Origin: Megalonaias nervosa
Taxonomy: Eukaryota; Mollusca; Bivalvia; Unionida; Unionidae
Assembly (NCBI GenBank): GCA_016617855.1
Contig: JAECUM010004416.1
Span: 1-64,000, forward strand
DNA length: 64,000 bases
Direction: 5' to 3'
Shown: piece after piece, positions 19,457 to 27,479 of the stretch
How the letters are laid out: each line of letters begins with the position of its first letter
Numbering within the stretch: position 1 is the first letter of the stretch
Made by a program: the position numbers and the translations under genes
Notes under the pieces: model-generated
The model's input: the letters and a program-made list of their open reading frames with translations, nothing else
Told to the model about the DNA's origin: nothing
Database searches by the model: none

Positions 19457-20360
19457 CACCCAAGTGGAGGGTATCGATCATCAATGGCAAGCTGATTTAG
19501 CCGATGTCTCTCATTTGGCCACCTACAGTCGTGGTTACAAATATTTGTTTTGTGTCATCGACGTCTTTTCCAAATTTGCTTGTGTCGTACCATTGACTTC
19601 CAAATCGAGCAGTGAGTTAGTGCGAGCCCTCAAACTGGTGTTGAAACAAAGTGGGCGTCACCCTCTTCGATGGCAAACTGACAAAGGCACCGAATTTCTG
19701 AACCAAGCTTTCCAAAAAGAACTGAAGAAACGTGACTTTCATTTTTTCACCACCGAGAATCCCGAAACCAAAGCCAGAATCGTGGATCGTTTTCAACGCA
19801 CCTTGAAAGAAAGCATTTGGAAATATTTTACGCATCAACACATTCTCAAGTACATCGACGTCTTACCACACCTCGTTCAATCGTGCAACCAATCTTACCA
19901 TCGGAGCATCGGACGTGCCCCACAAGAAGTGACTCCTGACAACGAAGTGACCGTCTTCGAGCGCCTCTTTGGTACGTCCCCATCAGTGACTGTCCCCAAG
20001 AAAGGTGGAGTGTTGGCATCATGATATTGGGTTCTTATCGGCAAAACCAAACGCACTTTCGACAAAGGTTACTTACCCATTTGGACCACCGAATTGTTTT
20101 GTGTCTCTGAACGTGTGCGTGGCCGTCATCCTCGCGGCTATAAATTCGAAGACATGAACGGAGAAGTGTTAAAAGGAACGTTTTACTTGCCCGAATTACA
20201 ACGTGTGACCAAAAAAGAAGACGACGTGTACGAGATCGAAAGCATTCTCGATCAAAGACCTCGACGTGTCAAATAAGTCAAAGTACGTTGGAAAGGATAT
20301 CCTCCCAGTTTTGACTCTTGGATCGACGCTTTGCAAATCATCGACTGCAAAAAGAAGTGA
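19275..20360 (+). pseudogene. int: Retroviral-type integrase with chromodomain, two in-frame stops
   Basis: This enzyme would join the element's ends to host DNA. The Polinton-typical N-terminus is visible (YYDPFHPAGYGGVQKLHRAA). The rve core has Asp in WQADLADVS and in WQTDKGTEF, but the third acidic position reads IVDRFQRTLK, with Asp in place of the catalytic Glu. After a TGA at 20022-20024 the frame continues through an SH3-like region and a chromodomain (YEIESILDQRPRRVK, then VKVRWKGYP, then FDSWIDALQII), which has a TAA at 20274-20276; the final TGA is at 20358-20360. About 360 codons in total. Chromodomains on integrases can direct insertion to modified chromatin. The E-to-D change plus two stops suggest inactivity. 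Confidence 0.9.
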
Positions 20361-20365
20361 CGATC

Positions 20366-20770
20366 ATGCCCTTCAACACAACCTCAGGTACTGCAGTGAT
20401 CACTCTTTCCCCCAGTTCTTCTCTGCAAGATCTACAAAAGCAACCCTTGTGGGTGTGGTGTGGAGAACGTGTGCCTAAAATACAAATCGTCTTTTTCTGC
20501 CAAATCTTTGTGGTGTATTGTGTCATCGGTGCTGCCATTGCCAATTTGAGTTTGCGACAAGGAGGCAAACAATTGTGGACCATTTTACTTAGCAGTTGCA
20601 TTGGTTACCTTCTTCCCAATCCGTCTCTGAAATATTCCTCTAACGGAAACAACAGCGGGAGTTTTGTGTCCAACGTCAGTCCCCCTTCCAACAGTTACCC
20701 TAACCGTCCTCTTTTAGACACTCCTCTGACTTCCAGTGACTCCTCGGACACTAGAACTGTGGAATTATGA
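20366..20770 (+). CDS. Two-TM Polinton membrane protein, 134 aa, intact
   Basis: The ATG at 20366 follows the integrase by 5 bases. After a polar N-terminus there are two hydrophobic segments: KIQIVFFCQIFVVYCVIGAA and, after LSLRQGGKQ, LWTILLSSCIGYLLP followed by NPSLK. The tail is Ser/Asn/Pro-rich. A protein with this two-helix plus GYLLPNPSLK pattern sits before the penton gene in many Polintons/adintoviruses; its role is not known. The stop overlaps the ATG of the penton gene (20767), a tight viral-style junction. Confidence 0.65.
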   Translation: MPFNTTSGTAVITLSPSSSLQDLQKQPLWVWCGERVPKIQIVFFCQIFVVYCVIGAAIANLSLRQGGKQLWTILLSSCIGYLLPNPSLKYSSNGNNSGSFVSNVSPPSNSYPNRPLLDTPLTSSDSSDTRTVEL

Positions 20771-21663
20771 ACAACCAATTTTACTTAACGTTATCCAGTG
20801 ACAGTTCCATGGAGGTGTTTCCCAATAACACTTTGTGCTGTTTCTCGGCCAGATTACCTCAAGCCATCCAATTGGATCACGAAGCCCATTGGGATGTGGC
20901 TTTGGTGGAAATGATTCACCCTACACAAATCAAAAACATCATCGAAAATCAAAACACTTTTACGGTGGAAGTTCATGACCCGCAAGTGCAACAAGCCATG
21001 GATGAACGCAGCAGTGTAGCTGACTTTATGAAAACACAAGACCCCAAAACTAAACGAACCACTTATCTGTTGAAAATTCCTGCGGGCTATTATTTTAGTG
21101 GTCAACATTTGGTGAACGCCATTGTTAACAGGTTCAATTTCATGTTTGGTAAAGGCTTGGAGAAAGCCAGAAGAAGTGTCACGATCGAATACCACAAAAT
21201 AGCTCGTCGCCTAATGATGAAATTTTCAGAGGACAAAGTATAGACCATTACATTTTGTCCTGAATTTAATGACATTTTGGGTGGAGACCCCAAGATGATC
21301 AAGATTAGAAACGAAATACCAGCCGTGACCGGTAACTTGGATTTTGCGAAATATTTTCGATTCCCTGTAGAAATGAACCAAGGACTGAATTTGATGTTTG
21401 TGTACTCCGGTGTGGTGGAGTACAACGTGGTGGTACACACCTCCGTACCGTTACTGCGTGTCATTCCTTTCAAAGTGGATTCTGCCACGGCTGCTGACGA
21501 GGAAGGTGGAAACACCTATTATGTTCACCGCGAATTTGTACATCCTCACTATTTACCTGTCAGTAAGTCGTATTTCGACACTGTCAACATTACTATAAAA
21601 GGAGATCTGGGACAAAATATTCCATTCACCAAAGGGAAAGTCACAGTGAAACTCCATTTTTGA
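20767..21663 (+). pseudogene. Penton-like minor capsid protein, one in-frame stop
   Basis: A 298-codon frame from the ATG at 20767 with a single TAG at 21241-21243. The N-terminus (NNQFYLTLSSDSSMEVFPNN) and the following WDVALVEMIHP are typical of the Polinton/adintovirus minor capsid, a single jelly-roll that forms the capsid vertices. The C-terminal half (21277-21663) includes FVYSGVVEYNVVV and VPLLRVIP strands. Size and place before the pVI-like and major capsid genes agree with the family. Confidence 0.8.
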
Positions 21664-21691
21664 AAACGATTACTCTAACCTTTTGTCAGTC

Positions 21692-22120
21692 ATGTATCCT
21701 GTGTACCAAGGAGTCGCCCGACAGCGAGGACATGGTTTAGGAGATATCCTAAAATCAGCCTTTCCTTCGGTGGCTCCCGTGGTGACACGGGGATTGCACG
21801 CCTTGAAAGATTCCGCGTTGACGCAAGGCAAAGAATTTCTCCAAAATGTCATCATTGACAAACAAAACCCCAAAGAAGCTTTCATGAGAGCAGGCAAAAA
21901 TGTCTTGCTTCAAACGGGTAAAGACATTTTGGGCCGGCGAGAAACTCCTATAAATGCCCTGGGCAATGCCAAGTCAGACATTCCTGCTTCCCTGACGCCA
22001 CAGCAAGGACAAGGCAGAAAAAGACGACGAAAACACTCCTTCAGAGGACTTCACGTCCATAGAGCTAGAAAGACTAAGAAAAGAGAAACCGTCCCAGAGT
22101 TAGACTTTTTTGATTATTAA
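21692..22120 (+). CDS. pVI-like minor virion protein, 142 aa
   Basis: Intact frame from the ATG at 21692. The N-terminus (MYPVYQGVARQRGHGLGDIL) with a glycine-rich, amphipathic start and following helices resembles the adenovirus pVI/Polinton minor virion proteins that lie between penton and major capsid. The C-terminus carries a basic, nuclear-localisation-like run (GRKRRRKHSFRG) and ends in aromatic/acidic residues. Function in membrane disruption or capsid assembly is inferred from family and gene order. Confidence 0.6.
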   Translation: MYPVYQGVARQRGHGLGDILKSAFPSVAPVVTRGLHALKDSALTQGKEFLQNVIIDKQNPKEAFMRAGKNVLLQTGKDILGRRETPINALGNAKSDIPASLTPQQGQGRKRRRKHSFRGLHVHRARKTKKRETVPELDFFDY

Positions 22121-22183
22121 AAAAAGAAAATGATGCACCGAGAGTCTTGTGCTTGTTCCTAGTCGGAACTGGATCTGTTTGCC

Positions 22184-23441
22184 ATGCCACCCACCATGAT
22201 GACGATGCAAGAATCCCAATGGGTCCAATTTCATCCCGTCTCCTCTTTGACGGATTCAGCTCCCATCGAGTTTGAAATCAAAGGACAACCCGAAGATTAC
22301 ATCGATCTGAATAGCACTTACTTGTACCTGAAACTGAAAGTGATCAAAACCGACAACACCAATCCAAAAGCCGATGCCAGAGTAGCTCCCGTCAACAATT
22401 TCATGTATTCCTTGTTCAGCGAAGTTTGTACTTGAGTAACAAACCGGTTAGCAGCAGCATGGAATCTTACCCTTACCGAGCGTACCTAGAAAATCTCTTG
22501 ACGTACGGAAAAAAGGCCAAGAACACTCATCTGGATGCTTGCGTGGTATGGAAACCTGACACCGTGGGTGAAGACATGTTTAACGACACAGCCCTGACAG
22601 CCGATGACAATCCTCACAATGTGGGTTTTAACAACCGTCGAAGGAAAATCCTGCAAGCTCGTAGTTTAGAACTGATGGATCGCTTGCATTTGGACATGTG
22701 GTTGCAAGACAAGTATTTGCTCAACGGAGTGGATATTCGCATGAGACTCAATTGCAGCAGTGTCGCTTTCCATTTGATGGCTCATGCCAACGAGTACAAA
22801 ACCATCATCCAAGAAGCCAGACTTTACGTGCGTCGCATAGAAGTGTTAACTAAAGCTGGAAACGACATCAGTCAATGAGCAGATCGACCGCCAAGTATCC
22901 GATACGACGTGTAGAAGTGAAAACGTTGACCATTGCTGCTGGGCTCCGATCCAAGATCGAAGATCATCTGTTCCAAGGACAGTTACCCAAATATTTAATC
23001 GATGGCATCGTCAGTAATGCAGCCCTCAACGAAGCCCACGATCAAAATCCTTTCCAGTTTAAGCACTACAGAGTGTCCAAGATCGAAGTCAGTCGCGATG
23101 GCAAGACCTTGTGTACCAGACCCTTCGAACCTAACTTTGCCCAGAAGAATTACTTGAGATCGTACTTGTCCTTGTACGAAGCTACCGGACAACTAGGAAC
23201 CAACACCAGTCACGGTATTTCGTACGAAGATTATGTAGGAGGTTACACTTTGTGAGCCTTTGATTTCACTCCAGACCAAGGCAGCGACGAGGGTCATTTC
23301 CACACTATAAAATTTGGTCAGCTGCGTGTGGAACATCAGTTTGCGGAAGCTCTCGCCGAGACGGTCAACGTCATCTTGTATGCCGAATTCGATAATACCA
23401 TAGAAATCAACAGTTTGAGAGAGATCATTCTAGACTATTAG
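22184..23441 (+). pseudogene. Double jelly-roll major capsid protein, broken
   Basis: The ATG at 22184 starts SQWVQFHPVSSLTDSAPIEF, the usual beginning of Polinton/adintovirus DJR major capsid proteins, followed by EDYIDLNSTYLYLKLKV. The frame changes near 22425-22440, continues at 22426-22878 (including DRLHLDMWLQDKYLLNGVDI and a Tyr/Arg-rich IQEARLYVRRIEV), changes again near 22865-22880, and then runs to 23441 with a TGA at 23253-23255 in the conserved GGYTL...AFDFTPD segment. About 418 codons in total, normal for the family. Three breaks mean no full-length product. Confidence 0.85.
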
Positions 23442-23446
23442 AAACA

Positions 23447-23548
23447 ATGGAAGATACTTATCGCTCATTGAACGGTAGAGTATCTTTGGAAATGGAATGG
23501 GAGGATAGCGTGAAAACAGAACCCAAGACAAAGACGAGGACGACGTAG
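23447..23548 (+). CDS. Very short ORF, 33 aa, unknown
   Basis: The ATG five bases after the capsid stop encodes an acidic then Thr/Lys-rich peptide (EDTYRSLNGRVSLEMEWEDS). It may be the broken N-terminus of the following conserved gene, which has no ATG of its own near the expected start. Not recognised. Confidence 0.3.
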   Translation: MEDTYRSLNGRVSLEMEWEDSVKTEPKTKTRTT

Positions 23549-23580
23549 TGGTCAGATCCAGAGGGCAAGAACAAGAATAA

Positions 23581-23949
23581 CATTTAGTGTCCTGTTTTGC
23601 CAAACACCTGGCGAATACAATTACGGAATTGAGTAAGAAATATTGTTATGGATGTCAAAACGATCATCCCAGTCAAATTCAACATGAGAAATGTTTGATG
23701 ATGAGTCAAGAACAAAAATTGGACGAGTATCTGGACGACGCTTGGAGTCTCTTCTCGGAAGAAGCAGTGTTGCATGAGTGGTATAAAGGCTTGCGTGATC
23801 ATTCCTGCCCACCATTGTCTACTCTAGAGATCTATCGCATCGAAGCTCTCTTAGCCCAGAGTGCGGAGAGAAGGCGAAGAAACGGCTACTTGACAGAGCG
23901 TTTCAAACAAAAAGTCAGAACTGAATTGATGACTTATCATTACCTGTGA
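23581..23949 (+). pseudogene. Conserved Polinton small protein, start lost
   Basis: The frame is open from after a TAA at 23578 but has no ATG before 23692. It contains a Cys-rich helical motif (KKYCYGCQNDHPSQIQHEKC, then LMMSQEQKLDEYLDDAW) followed by a basic C-terminus ending in HYL. Small proteins with this YCYGC...HPSQ...H..C pattern occur between capsid and protease genes in many Polinton/adintovirus elements; the role is unknown and zinc binding is possible. The missing start suggests decay or that the ORF at 23447 was its N-terminus. Confidence 0.55.
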
Positions 23950-23972
23950 AAAAAAAAGAACAAAACAAAAAA

Positions 23973-24530
23973 ATGGATACCTGGGAACTTTATTACCTTT
24001 TGAACAATAGTTCGTATACTGCTTCTTGGAATCCTGTCGTGTGCGCTAAAGATGAACTACCTCATCGAAAAGCTAAAGACCATCAAGCTTATGTCATCAA
24101 CACGGACGACAGTCATCTCCCATGAACTCACTGGGTTGCCGTCTACTTCCCTCAAGAGGATTGTATGGAATAGTTTGATTCGTATGGATTACCCCCTTTG
24201 GAAGACGATATCATCGACTTTATGAGAAGAAATGCCCAGACGACACGATACAATAATGTGAAATTACAAGGTACAGATTCCATGGTGTGTGGACAATATT
24301 GTGTGTATTTTCTTCATCAACGCAATCTTGGATATATTTTAGAACATTTAGTGACTTATTTTGATAGTCACTCATCTAGAAACGACAAGAAAGTAGATCG
24401 ATGGTTTTGTGACCATTATGGATATCCTTTGTCTTTAGCTAGGAAACGTAGTGTACATCAATGTTCTCATGACTTCCATCAGTGGAAATCTCACATGATT
24501 TCACAACGTTGTCAACCTTGTCAAAAATAA
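23973..24530 (+). pseudogene. Adenain-like cysteine protease (maturation protease), two stops
   Basis: The ATG at 23973 begins a 185-codon frame with TGA at 24123-24125 and TAG at 24171-24173. The catalytic histidine context (THWVAVYFP) lies directly after the first stop; the FDSYGLPPL strand follows the second; QGTDSMVCGQYCVYFL carries the active-site Gln and Cys. The C-terminal helical part is complete. In adenoviruses and Polintons this enzyme cleaves capsid and core precursors during virion maturation. An AATAAA at 24582 follows. Both stops precede the catalytic Cys, so the copy should be inactive. Confidence 0.85.
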
Positions 24531-24574
24531 TTTGTTTGATGTTATTGTTAATTGTTAATTGTTAGTATTTGATT

Positions 24575-24600
24575 GTTGATTGAATAAAAAATGTTGTGTT
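24575..24600 (+). terminator. Poly(A) signal after protease gene
   Basis: GATTGAATAAAAAATGTTG follows the protease stop by about 50 bp in an AT-rich stretch. It is a plausible cleavage/polyadenylation signal for the virion-gene block, in contrast to the stem-loop ends of the cassettes. Confidence 0.45.
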
Positions 24601-24737
24601 TTGAAAAAATGTGTCTGTCGCTTGTTTTCCAAAAAAAACTGTGAATATATGCTCATTGACTTTCTCTCTATCCCTCACCATGACATTCGCTATCATAACG
24701 TTCTGACCCAAACAAAAAATCCCTAGTAGGGATGTTT

Positions 24738-24805
24738 TCTATCGCGTCCGCGTTTGAACCATATAAAGCGGGTTGGTCTCCAGTCTGGCCATCCACTGTT
24801 GACTC
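24738..24805 (+). promoter_or_regulatory. Promoter module before cassette 2
   Basis: TCGCGTCCGCGTTTGA is followed by the TATA box ATATAAAGC (24761-24769) and, about 30 bp on, CACTGTTGACTCGT near the expected start site. The CG-rich box, TATA and GTTGACTCGT are shared with 25441-25560. Confidence 0.6.
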
Positions 24806-24813
24806 GTCAACCT

Positions 24814-25017
24814 ATGAAGATGCCTTCCAGACTATCCAAGCTGAACATAGCTAACGTCAATTTACATCGTGTCAGGCTAAGCCTGATACCGAGGCCTGAA
24901 GAGATAGAGAATGTCAGGATGTTAGCAATAGCCCAAGACCTGATAGAGGAAGTCTTCAGAGAGGAAATCAAAAAAGAAGAAGAAGAATGGACAGAAAAGT
25001 ACAGACTTCAGAAATAG
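24814..25017 (+). CDS. Cassette gene 2: small helical protein, 67 aa
   Basis: The ATG at 24814 lies about 20 bp after the conserved GTTGACTCGT word. The start (MKMPSRLSKLNIANVNLH) resembles the first codons of cassette 3 (MSSRIAKLLEL). The C-terminal half is a charged coiled-coil-like helix (AIAQDLIEEVFREEIKKEEE). Downstream frames up to 25195 are Gln-rich and may be a lost C-terminal part. The transcript would end at the histone-type stem-loop at 25227. Not a histone: no histone fold is seen. Function unknown. Confidence 0.5.
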   Translation: MKMPSRLSKLNIANVNLHRVRLSLIPRPEEIENVRMLAIAQDLIEEVFREEIKKEEEEWTEKYRLQK

Positions 25018-25226
25018 AGAGAACAGCAACAATAACAGCAGCAACAGCAGCAGCAGAGCAGCAAGAACCAGACAGAGGTTTTGTGGACTGCCGTGTGGAC
25101 ACCAAAGAGTTTTCCTTCTCTTTCCGCAGAAGCAGACCGTATCGTATAGGAAAGCCTGCTGCCAGACGGGGACGCAATCTTAGACAGTAAAAAAAAGACT
25201 GCCATCACTCCCCGTCAGCAAAAAAC

Positions 25227-25265
25227 AGCCCTTTTCAGGGCTACCCCAATACTCTAGAAAAGACA
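25227..25265 (+). promoter_or_regulatory. Histone-type 3' stem-loop 2 with downstream element
   Basis: AGCCCTTTTCAGGGCT (25227-25242) is a perfect 6-bp stem with TTTC loop, preceded by AAAAAC and followed by ACCCCA, as in metazoan histone mRNAs. CTCTAGAAAAGACA (25252-25265) fits the purine-rich downstream element at the usual distance. Confidence 0.85.
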
Positions 25266-25318
25266 TACTAATTCAATTGCCAAAACAAATTTGTGTGTTC
25301 GTATGTTTAAAAAAATAG

Positions 25319-25340
25319 AAGTGTGTCTATAAGCACTTCG
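25319..25340 (+). promoter_or_regulatory. Recurrent GTGTGTCTATAA element, copy 2
   Basis: AAGTGTGTCTATAAGCACTT is an inverted repeat (AAGTG...CACTT) around CTATAA, nearly the same word as at 8932 and 26241, again downstream of a stem-loop. Confidence 0.45.
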
Positions 25341-25440
25341 TTTCGTTTATCAGTAAAAAAAAAATTCACCCTTCGTTTTCTGTCTTGTCGAATAGTGCAT
25401 GTCTGTGTTTGTAAGTTAAAAGGTCAACGTGAGTTTTTCT

Positions 25441-25560
25441 TTTAGGTCCGCGCGTTTGATGTGATGGTAAGTATTGGTGTTAGAGATGTTTACCTTCACG
25501 TCCGTGCTTCAAGTATATAAAATGACGCGATCGTCAGTCTGGCTACCGATCGTTGACTCG
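25441..25560 (+). promoter_or_regulatory. Promoter module before cassette 3
   Basis: TTTTAGGTCCGCGCGTTTGA, then CCTTCACGTCCGTGCTTC, then TATATAAAA at 25514-25522, then GCTACCGATCGTTGACTCGT about 25 bp later. This is the clearest copy of the module shared with 24738-24805 and 9190-9340; the GCTACC-ATCGTTGAC part also occurs at 7538-7556 before cassette 1. Confidence 0.6.
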
Positions 25561-25572
25561 TGAACACTGAAA

Positions 25573-26139
25573 ATGAGCAGCAGAATTGCTAAGCTTTTAG
25601 AACTTTAAATGCACCTGGAGTATGCCAGACGTCTCCTGGACGAGCTGGCTATGGAGGCTGTTGCAGAAGAAGCAAGGTTGAAAGAAGACCAGGAAAAAAA
25701 GAAGAAAGAAGAGGAGAAAGAAAAGAAAAGAGGAATTCTGCCTCACCTCAGCATGAGACCTGTGTGTGAGGTGAAAGGTGAGGTGAGGACACCTGCACAA
25801 CCAGTGTCGCCTCCTCAACCACAGCCACAGCCACAACCACAACGTCAGCCACAACCTCTACCAAGAGTCGCTGTCCTCCAGACAGAAAACTGGGAGCAGG
25901 AAGCATGGGAGGAATTGGAGAGACAGCAGCAAGAGTGGGAGCCACAGAGACCTCATCATAACCGGGTCTGGCATAGGAGAAGACAGAGGGAACAAGTCTT
26001 CACTATCCCTCAAAGTGAAAACTGGGATGATGAGGCCACTCAAGCCCCGTCTGCGCTCGGAACCATACGCATTAATTGGGAACAGGAATGGAGCCGGCGA
26101 TGTGTGTGTGGTGCCCGCCCTGGGAGATGTCATCATTAA
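25573..26139 (+). CDS. Cassette gene 3: coiled-coil, Pro/Gln-rich protein
   Basis: An ATG at 25573 reads 11 codons (MSSRIAKLLEL) and hits TAA at 25606-25608, directly followed in the same frame by ATG 25609 and a 176-residue ORF. Because cassette 1 is open at the aligned position (CAG), the TAA is probably a mutation of a once longer protein; translation could restart at 25609. The product has a coiled-coil start (HLEYARRLLDELAMEAVAEE), a Lys/Glu run, a PQPQ tract, two repeated TENW/SENW motifs (LQTENWEQEAW, IPQSENWDDEA) and a basic, Cys-containing end. Not recognised and not histone-like. It ends 26 bp before stem-loop 3. Confidence 0.6.
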
Positions 26140-26165
26140 CCAGGTGCATCTGAAGTTCAAAATAC

Positions 26166-26204
26166 AGCCCTTCTCAGGGCTAACCAGATCTCTAGAGAAG
26201 AGAC
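26166..26204 (+). promoter_or_regulatory. Histone-type 3' stem-loop 3 with downstream element
   Basis: AGCCCTTCTCAGGGCT (26166-26181) is a perfect 6-bp stem with loop TCTC, followed by AACCA and then CTCTAGAGAAGAGA (26190-26203). It is only 26 bp after the cassette 3 stop codon, the short distance typical of histone mRNAs. Confidence 0.85.
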
Positions 26205-26240
26205 AGTATTCAATTTGCCAATTTGTGTTAATGTGAAGTA

Positions 26241-26260
26241 GTGCGACTATAAACACTCAC
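26241..26260 (+). promoter_or_regulatory. Recurrent CTATAAACACT element, copy 3
   Basis: GTGCGACTATAAACACTCAC, matching the words at 8932 and 25319, lies about 75 bp after stem-loop 3. Confidence 0.45.
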
Positions 26261-26299
26261 TTCTTTACTGATGTGTTTGTGTGTGTGTTTGTGTGTTTG

Positions 26300-26570
26300 C
26301 GTTCGCATTCGTTTGTGAGGATAGTATAGTGTGTATGTTTTATGCATTCGCGTTCATTTGTGTGGATAGTAAATATGGTTTGTTTTATGCTTTCTCGTTC
26401 GTTGGTGTGGATAGTATAGTGCGTATGTTTCATGCAATCTCGTTCTTTGGTGTGGATAGTAAATATGGAGTGTTTTATGCTTTCGCGTTCGTTGGTGTGG
26501 ATAGTATCATGTGTATGTTTTATGCATTCTCGTGCGTTTGTGTGGATAGTATAAATGTGTGTGTTTTGGC
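26300..26570 (+). repeat. 48-bp tandem repeat, about 5-6 units
   Basis: Units contain GTGTGGATAGTA(T/A)A...TGTTTTATGC(A/T)TTC(G/T)CGTTCGTT. The length is a multiple of three, so one frame stays open through all units with a repeated 16-residue peptide, but composition is GT-rich and the array lies between stem-loop 3 and cassette 4. More likely a promoter-proximal minisatellite than a coding region. Confidence 0.75.
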
Positions 26571-26577
26571 GAGCAAC

Positions 26578-26688
26578 ATGGAAAGAATGATTAGATTGCA
26601 GGAGGTAGAAGACACGTTAGGAATGGTGGAGAAGATGCTAGTCAGAATGCAGTTTGGGGCTTATAGTCCCCATAGACTAAGCATGTAA
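26578..26688 (+). pseudogene. Cassette gene 4: short helical protein, probably truncated
   Basis: The ATG at 26578 gives a 36-residue product (MERMIRLQEVEDTLGMVEKM...) ending at TAA 26686-26688. The same frame continues in another helical, charged stretch (SKDILNEMIRIEKEDLEDKR) and then a long Lys/Glu/Arg tract to about 26910, so the TAA has likely truncated a longer coiled-coil protein. The histone-type stem-loop 4 follows at 26982. No homologue recognised; grouping with the other cassettes is by layout, not clear residue identity. Confidence 0.45.
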
Positions 26689-26981
26689 ATTAATTATTTA
26701 AAGAGAAGTAAGGACATATTAAATGAAATGATTAGGATTGAAAAGGAAGATTTAGAAGACAAAAGGAGAATGAGGGAGTGGAACGAAAAGATAGAAAAGG
26801 AAGAAGAAAATTAAAAAAGGAAGAAGGAGGAGAAAGAGAAGGAGAAGGAAAAAAGGAGGAGAAGGAAAAGAATGAGAAGAAGACAAAAAGTGGAGGTCAA
26901 AAAAGTGTAGGAGAGAAAATAAGAAGTTGGTGGAGGAAAAGAAGAACGTAGAAGAAGACAAAGAAGAAGAAGAAATCCAAA

Positions 26982-27022
26982 GGCCCTTTTGAGGGCCACT
27001 TTCGTATGCCTCGAAAAGATAG
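26982..27022 (+). promoter_or_regulatory. Histone-type 3' stem-loop 4 with downstream element
   Basis: GGCCCTTTTGAGGGCC (26982-26997) is a perfect 6-bp stem with loop TTTG, preceded by ATCCAAA and followed by ACTTTC. CCTCGAAAAGATAG follows about 12 bp later as the downstream-element candidate. The upstream CCAAA matches the vertebrate histone flank. Confidence 0.8.
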
Positions 27023-27167
27023 TTATTCTCACTTTGCCTATCGATATGTGTTATCTATATGTTTATCTATGTCTCTGTCTCTCTATTGTATTTGTCCCTC
27101 CCTAGAGTGGTAGCTACGCGTATTCAGGTCAGCCCCTTGCTACATTGTTGCATGTGTCCAGTACCGT

Positions 27168-27330
27168 GTCATCATGCCACCTGTTCCATTCCTATTGTCC
27201 CTATACAAAATTCCCATTGTCCGTAGAGTGTCCCAGGGTCATTTTTTGTCCGTTAAAATCTTGTCCGTATAGTACAAAACAGGGTCCCATAACGTTAATT
27301 CCCATTGTCCGTAAAGTATCCCATATACTA
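27168..27330. repeat. Degenerate CCCATTGTCC(G/C)-type repeats
   Basis: TCCCATTGTCCGTA(G/A)AGT(G/A)TCCC and related words recur at about 27185-27330. They belong to the same word family as the array at 28745-29000, possibly subterminal repeats of the Maverick. Confidence 0.45.
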
Positions 27331-27479
27331 CTTACGTATTTTGAAATATTAGTTTGAGTGGTAAGATCTGACACATGGGACATATAGTCTAACAGATTCT
27401 TGAAGTGTGTGACAGGAGGGAACTGAACAGTCAGATTCATTCCTATTTCAGTCATTTTTATTTCTTGTGTTCCTGTTGT

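Noticed and set aside
24987..25190. 67-aa ORF after cassette 2 and its minus-strand shadows
   Set aside because: Driven by CAG/CAA repeats; no start context or homology. It may include lost C-terminal sequence of cassette 2, but not as a separate gene.
26752..27032. Minus-strand Phe/Leu/Ser-rich ORFs
   Set aside because: Shadows of a GA-rich plus-strand tract.
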